A stretch of DNA of 20,000 nt. Source: Cryptomeria japonica. Taxonomy: Eukaryota; Streptophyta; Pinopsida; Cupressales; Cupressaceae. The stretch lies in contig NW_026729320.1 in assembly GCF_030272615.1 (NCBI RefSeq), forward strand, positions 1 to 20,000, given 5' to 3'. The notes beneath the pieces were generated by a model. The model ran no database searches. It saw nothing but the letters and a program-made list of their open reading frames with translations, and was not told the origin of the DNA. Of the stretch, positions 18,149 through 20,000 are shown piece after piece (position 1 is the first letter of the stretch; each line of letters starts with the position of its first letter). The translations under genes were made by a program, and so were the position numbers.

Positions 18149-18268
18149 GGGTGCGATCATACCAGCGTTAGTGCACCGGATCCCATCAGAACTCCGCAGT
18201 TAAGCGCGCTTGGGCCGGAGCTAGTACTCGGATGGGTGACCTCCCGGGAAGTCCCGGTGTCTGCACCC
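18149..18268 (+). rRNA. 5S rRNA: 5S ribosomal RNA gene, copy 4 (variant, two 1-base insertions)
   Basis: A full 5S gene that differs from copies 2 and 3 in three places. A C is inserted after nucleotide 72 (GGAGCTAGTACT), the base equivalent to nucleotide 80 is C (ACTCGGATGG), and a C is inserted near the 3' end (GGTGTCTGCACCC). The first insertion lengthens the gap between the intermediate element and box C. The last one disturbs the inner end of helix I. It may be a diverged or inactive copy. However, the same kind of insertion runs through the flanking 0.9 kb, so sequence error is at least as likely. Confidence 0.93.
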
Positions 18269-18281
18269 TTTTTTAGTTTTT
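18269..18281 (+). terminator. Pol III terminator of 5S copy 4
   Basis: T6 (18269-18274), AG, then T5 (18277-18281), as in copy 2. Confidence 0.82.
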
Positions 18282-18731
18282 CGCCGGGCGTCGCAATGCT
18301 ATTTGAATAAACCTTTTGCCCGTTTGCGTTCTCGTCGGGGCCCGGGCCGGGCCGGGGTGCGCTGCCCGCACTACCGCGCGCAGCGGCGGGAGCGCGACAC
18401 CGAGCGCCGCACCCGAGGCGCCCCGAGCACACAGGCCACGGTGCAACCCGGGCGTTGTGCGCGCACCCCGGTGCGCCCGAGGTGCTGCGCGCGCACCCAG
18501 GTGAAATCGGTGTGCACCTCGGCCAGTGCGCGCTCGGCTCGAGTCGCGCACGTTGGCCAAGGTGCACGGTGATGTTTCTTACTCTAAAGGTTCCGCACCA
18601 GACGCCCGGGACAGGTGAGCGAAGCTGGGCGGCGGCCGGTGTGCGCGGCCCGGGGCAGGTGCACGCAGCTGGAGAGAGCTTTGGAGCACACCAGAGGTGC
18701 GCACCTTGGAGCACACTTCGGAGCGCACCAA
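18282..18731. other. Proximal GC-rich spacer, unit 4 (indel-rich)
   Basis: Homologous to 12240-12676 with added bases: GGGGCCCGGG near 18337, CGCGCAGCGGCGGGAGCGCG near 18376, GAGCGCCGCACC near 18402, CTCGGCTCGAG near 18534, TAAAGG near 18586 and GGGCGGCGGCCGG near 18628. No gene is seen. Confidence 0.78.
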
Positions 18732-19524
18732 TGATGCGCTCCCATTCAAAAGTTTCCTGAAAAGGCAAAAAAAGTTGAGATTATAGAATTTCCCACTTGA
18801 GAGATTGTAAAAAAAAAAAATTTAAAATGAAGGAAACGCGGGTGCCAAGGTGTGCGCGCCCGGGTGCGCAGCCCAGCCAAGGTGTGCGCACCAAGGCGCC
18901 CACCCTGGCGAAGGTGCACGCAAGGTGCGCACCCGAGGCAAACCGGACAATTAACCCAACTTTCGACTTCGCGCGCACCTGCGCACCTTGGAGCGCACTT
19001 CGGAGCGCTCCTTGGTGCGCACCAATCTTGGGCACCTCGGAGTGCACCATGGCGCCCACCAAGGTGCGCACCCGGGGCAAACCGAGCTCCGACTTCGTGC
19101 GCACCTTGGAGCGCACGAAAGGTGCGCACCATGGCGCCCACCAAGGTGCGCAGCCCAGCCAAGGCGTGCGCATCAAGGTGCGCACCCTGGCGAAGGTGCG
19201 CACCCGGGGCAAACCGAGCTCCGACTTCGTGCGCACCTTGGAGCGCACAAAGGGTGCGCAACCCAGCCAAGGTGTGCGCACCCCGGGCAAACCGAGCTCC
19301 GAATCGTGCGCACCTTGGAGCACACTTCGGAGCCCTCCTTGGTGCGCACCGATGTTGCGCACCTCGGAGCGCACCCGGGGAAAACAATGCAATTAACCCG
19401 ACTTTCGACTTCGTGGGCACCTCGGAGCGCTCTCGGGTTCGCACCTCGGAGCACACCGAGGTGCGCACCTTTGATGCGCTGCCTTCACCAATTTCCAGAA
19501 AAGGCAAGAAAACATTGAGAAGGT
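18732..19524. repeat. A-rich M1, GC block A and A-rich M2, unit 4
   Basis: M1 occupies 18732-18846 (one extra C in GCTCCCATT), block A 18847-19469 and M2 19470-19524. Beyond the M1 start it matches unit 3. Confidence 0.85.
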
Positions 19525-20000
19525 GTGCGCACCGAGGTGCCCACCCTGGCGAAGGTGCACGCGAGGTGCGCACCCGGGGCAAACCGGGCTCCGACTTCGT
19601 GCACGCCATGCTGCGCACCTTGGAGGGCCATGGTGCGCACCTTGGAGCACACTTCGGAGCGCTCAATGGTGCCCAACCCAGCCAAGGTGCCCACCGCGGC
19701 GAAGGTGCACGCGAGGTGCGCACCCGGGGCAAACCGGGCTCCGACTTCGTGCACGCCGCACCTTGGAGCACACTTCGGAGCGCTCCTTGGTGCGCACCAG
19801 GGCGCGCAACCCAGCCGAGGTGCCCACCCCGGCGAAGGTGCACGCGGGGTGCGCACCCGGGGCAAACCGGGCTCCGACTTCGTGCACGCCATGGTGCCCA
19901 CCGCGCCAAGGTGCACGCGAGGTGCGCACCCGGGGCAAACCGGGCTCCGACTTCGTGCACGCCGCACCTTGGAGCACACTTCGGAGCGCTCCTTGGTGCG
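19525..20000. repeat. GC-rich subrepeat block B, unit 4 (cut by window end)
   Basis: The left third of block B, including the first 133-bp and 74-bp elements. Near 19900 the 74-bp element reads ACCGCGCCAAGG in place of ACCGCGGCGAAGG, a one-base loss plus a change. Confidence 0.85.

Larger units (their letters stand above)
18149..20000 (+). repeat. 5S rDNA tandem unit 4 (right edge cut)
   Basis: The left 1852 bp of a fourth unit. It matches the other units but carries 16 extra bases between 18149 and about 18745. From there to about 19900 it is again collinear with unit 3 (offset 6056). Confidence 0.94.

Overview
This window is a head-to-tail array of plant nuclear 5S ribosomal RNA genes separated by unusually long spacers. 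I see no protein-coding gene. A truncated 5S gene opens the window (1-79), and three full copies start at 5998, 12109 and 18149, all on the + strand. Counting from 5S start to 5S start, the repeat units are about 6036 bp (the first extrapolated from the truncated gene), 6111 bp and 6040 bp. Most plant 5S units are a few hundred bp to about 1 kb, so a 6 kb unit is exceptional.

The 5S sequence is clearly that of a land plant. Its G/C pairs at sites where angiosperms usually differ (GCGCGCTTGGGCCGG, CCCGGGAAGTCCCGG) resemble gymnosperm, especially conifer-type, 5S RNA as I remember it. I therefore lean to a gymnosperm nuclear genome, but cannot verify this without a search.

Each unit has the same layout. 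(1) The 5S gene with its internal Pol III promoter is followed by a T-run terminator. (2) About 440 bp of very GC-rich proximal spacer follows. (3) Seven A-rich modules (M1-M7, 55-120 bp) then alternate with GC-rich, CpG-dense blocks built from GGTGCGCACC-like elements; the largest block (about 1.4-1.5 kb, between M2 and M3) holds 74-bp, 133-bp and 207-bp higher-order subrepeats. (4) A G/T-rich tract of about 500 bp is built from a plain 12-bp tandem repeat (RRGGTGGGTNCC) with G-quadruplex motifs. (5) A T-rich tract of about 330 bp carries a degenerate 20-bp repeat. (6) A GC-rich distal spacer of about 360 bp leads to a TAAGTA element at -28 and the next 5S gene.

The units are nearly identical. 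They differ by scattered point changes, one exact 74-bp tandem duplication in the second unit, and a striking cluster of one- to few-base insertions at about 17820-18745 that looks like a poorly corrected assembly patch. Long open frames on both strands (up to about 900 codons) arise from stop-poor, 12-bp-periodic GC-rich repeats and should not be annotated as genes.
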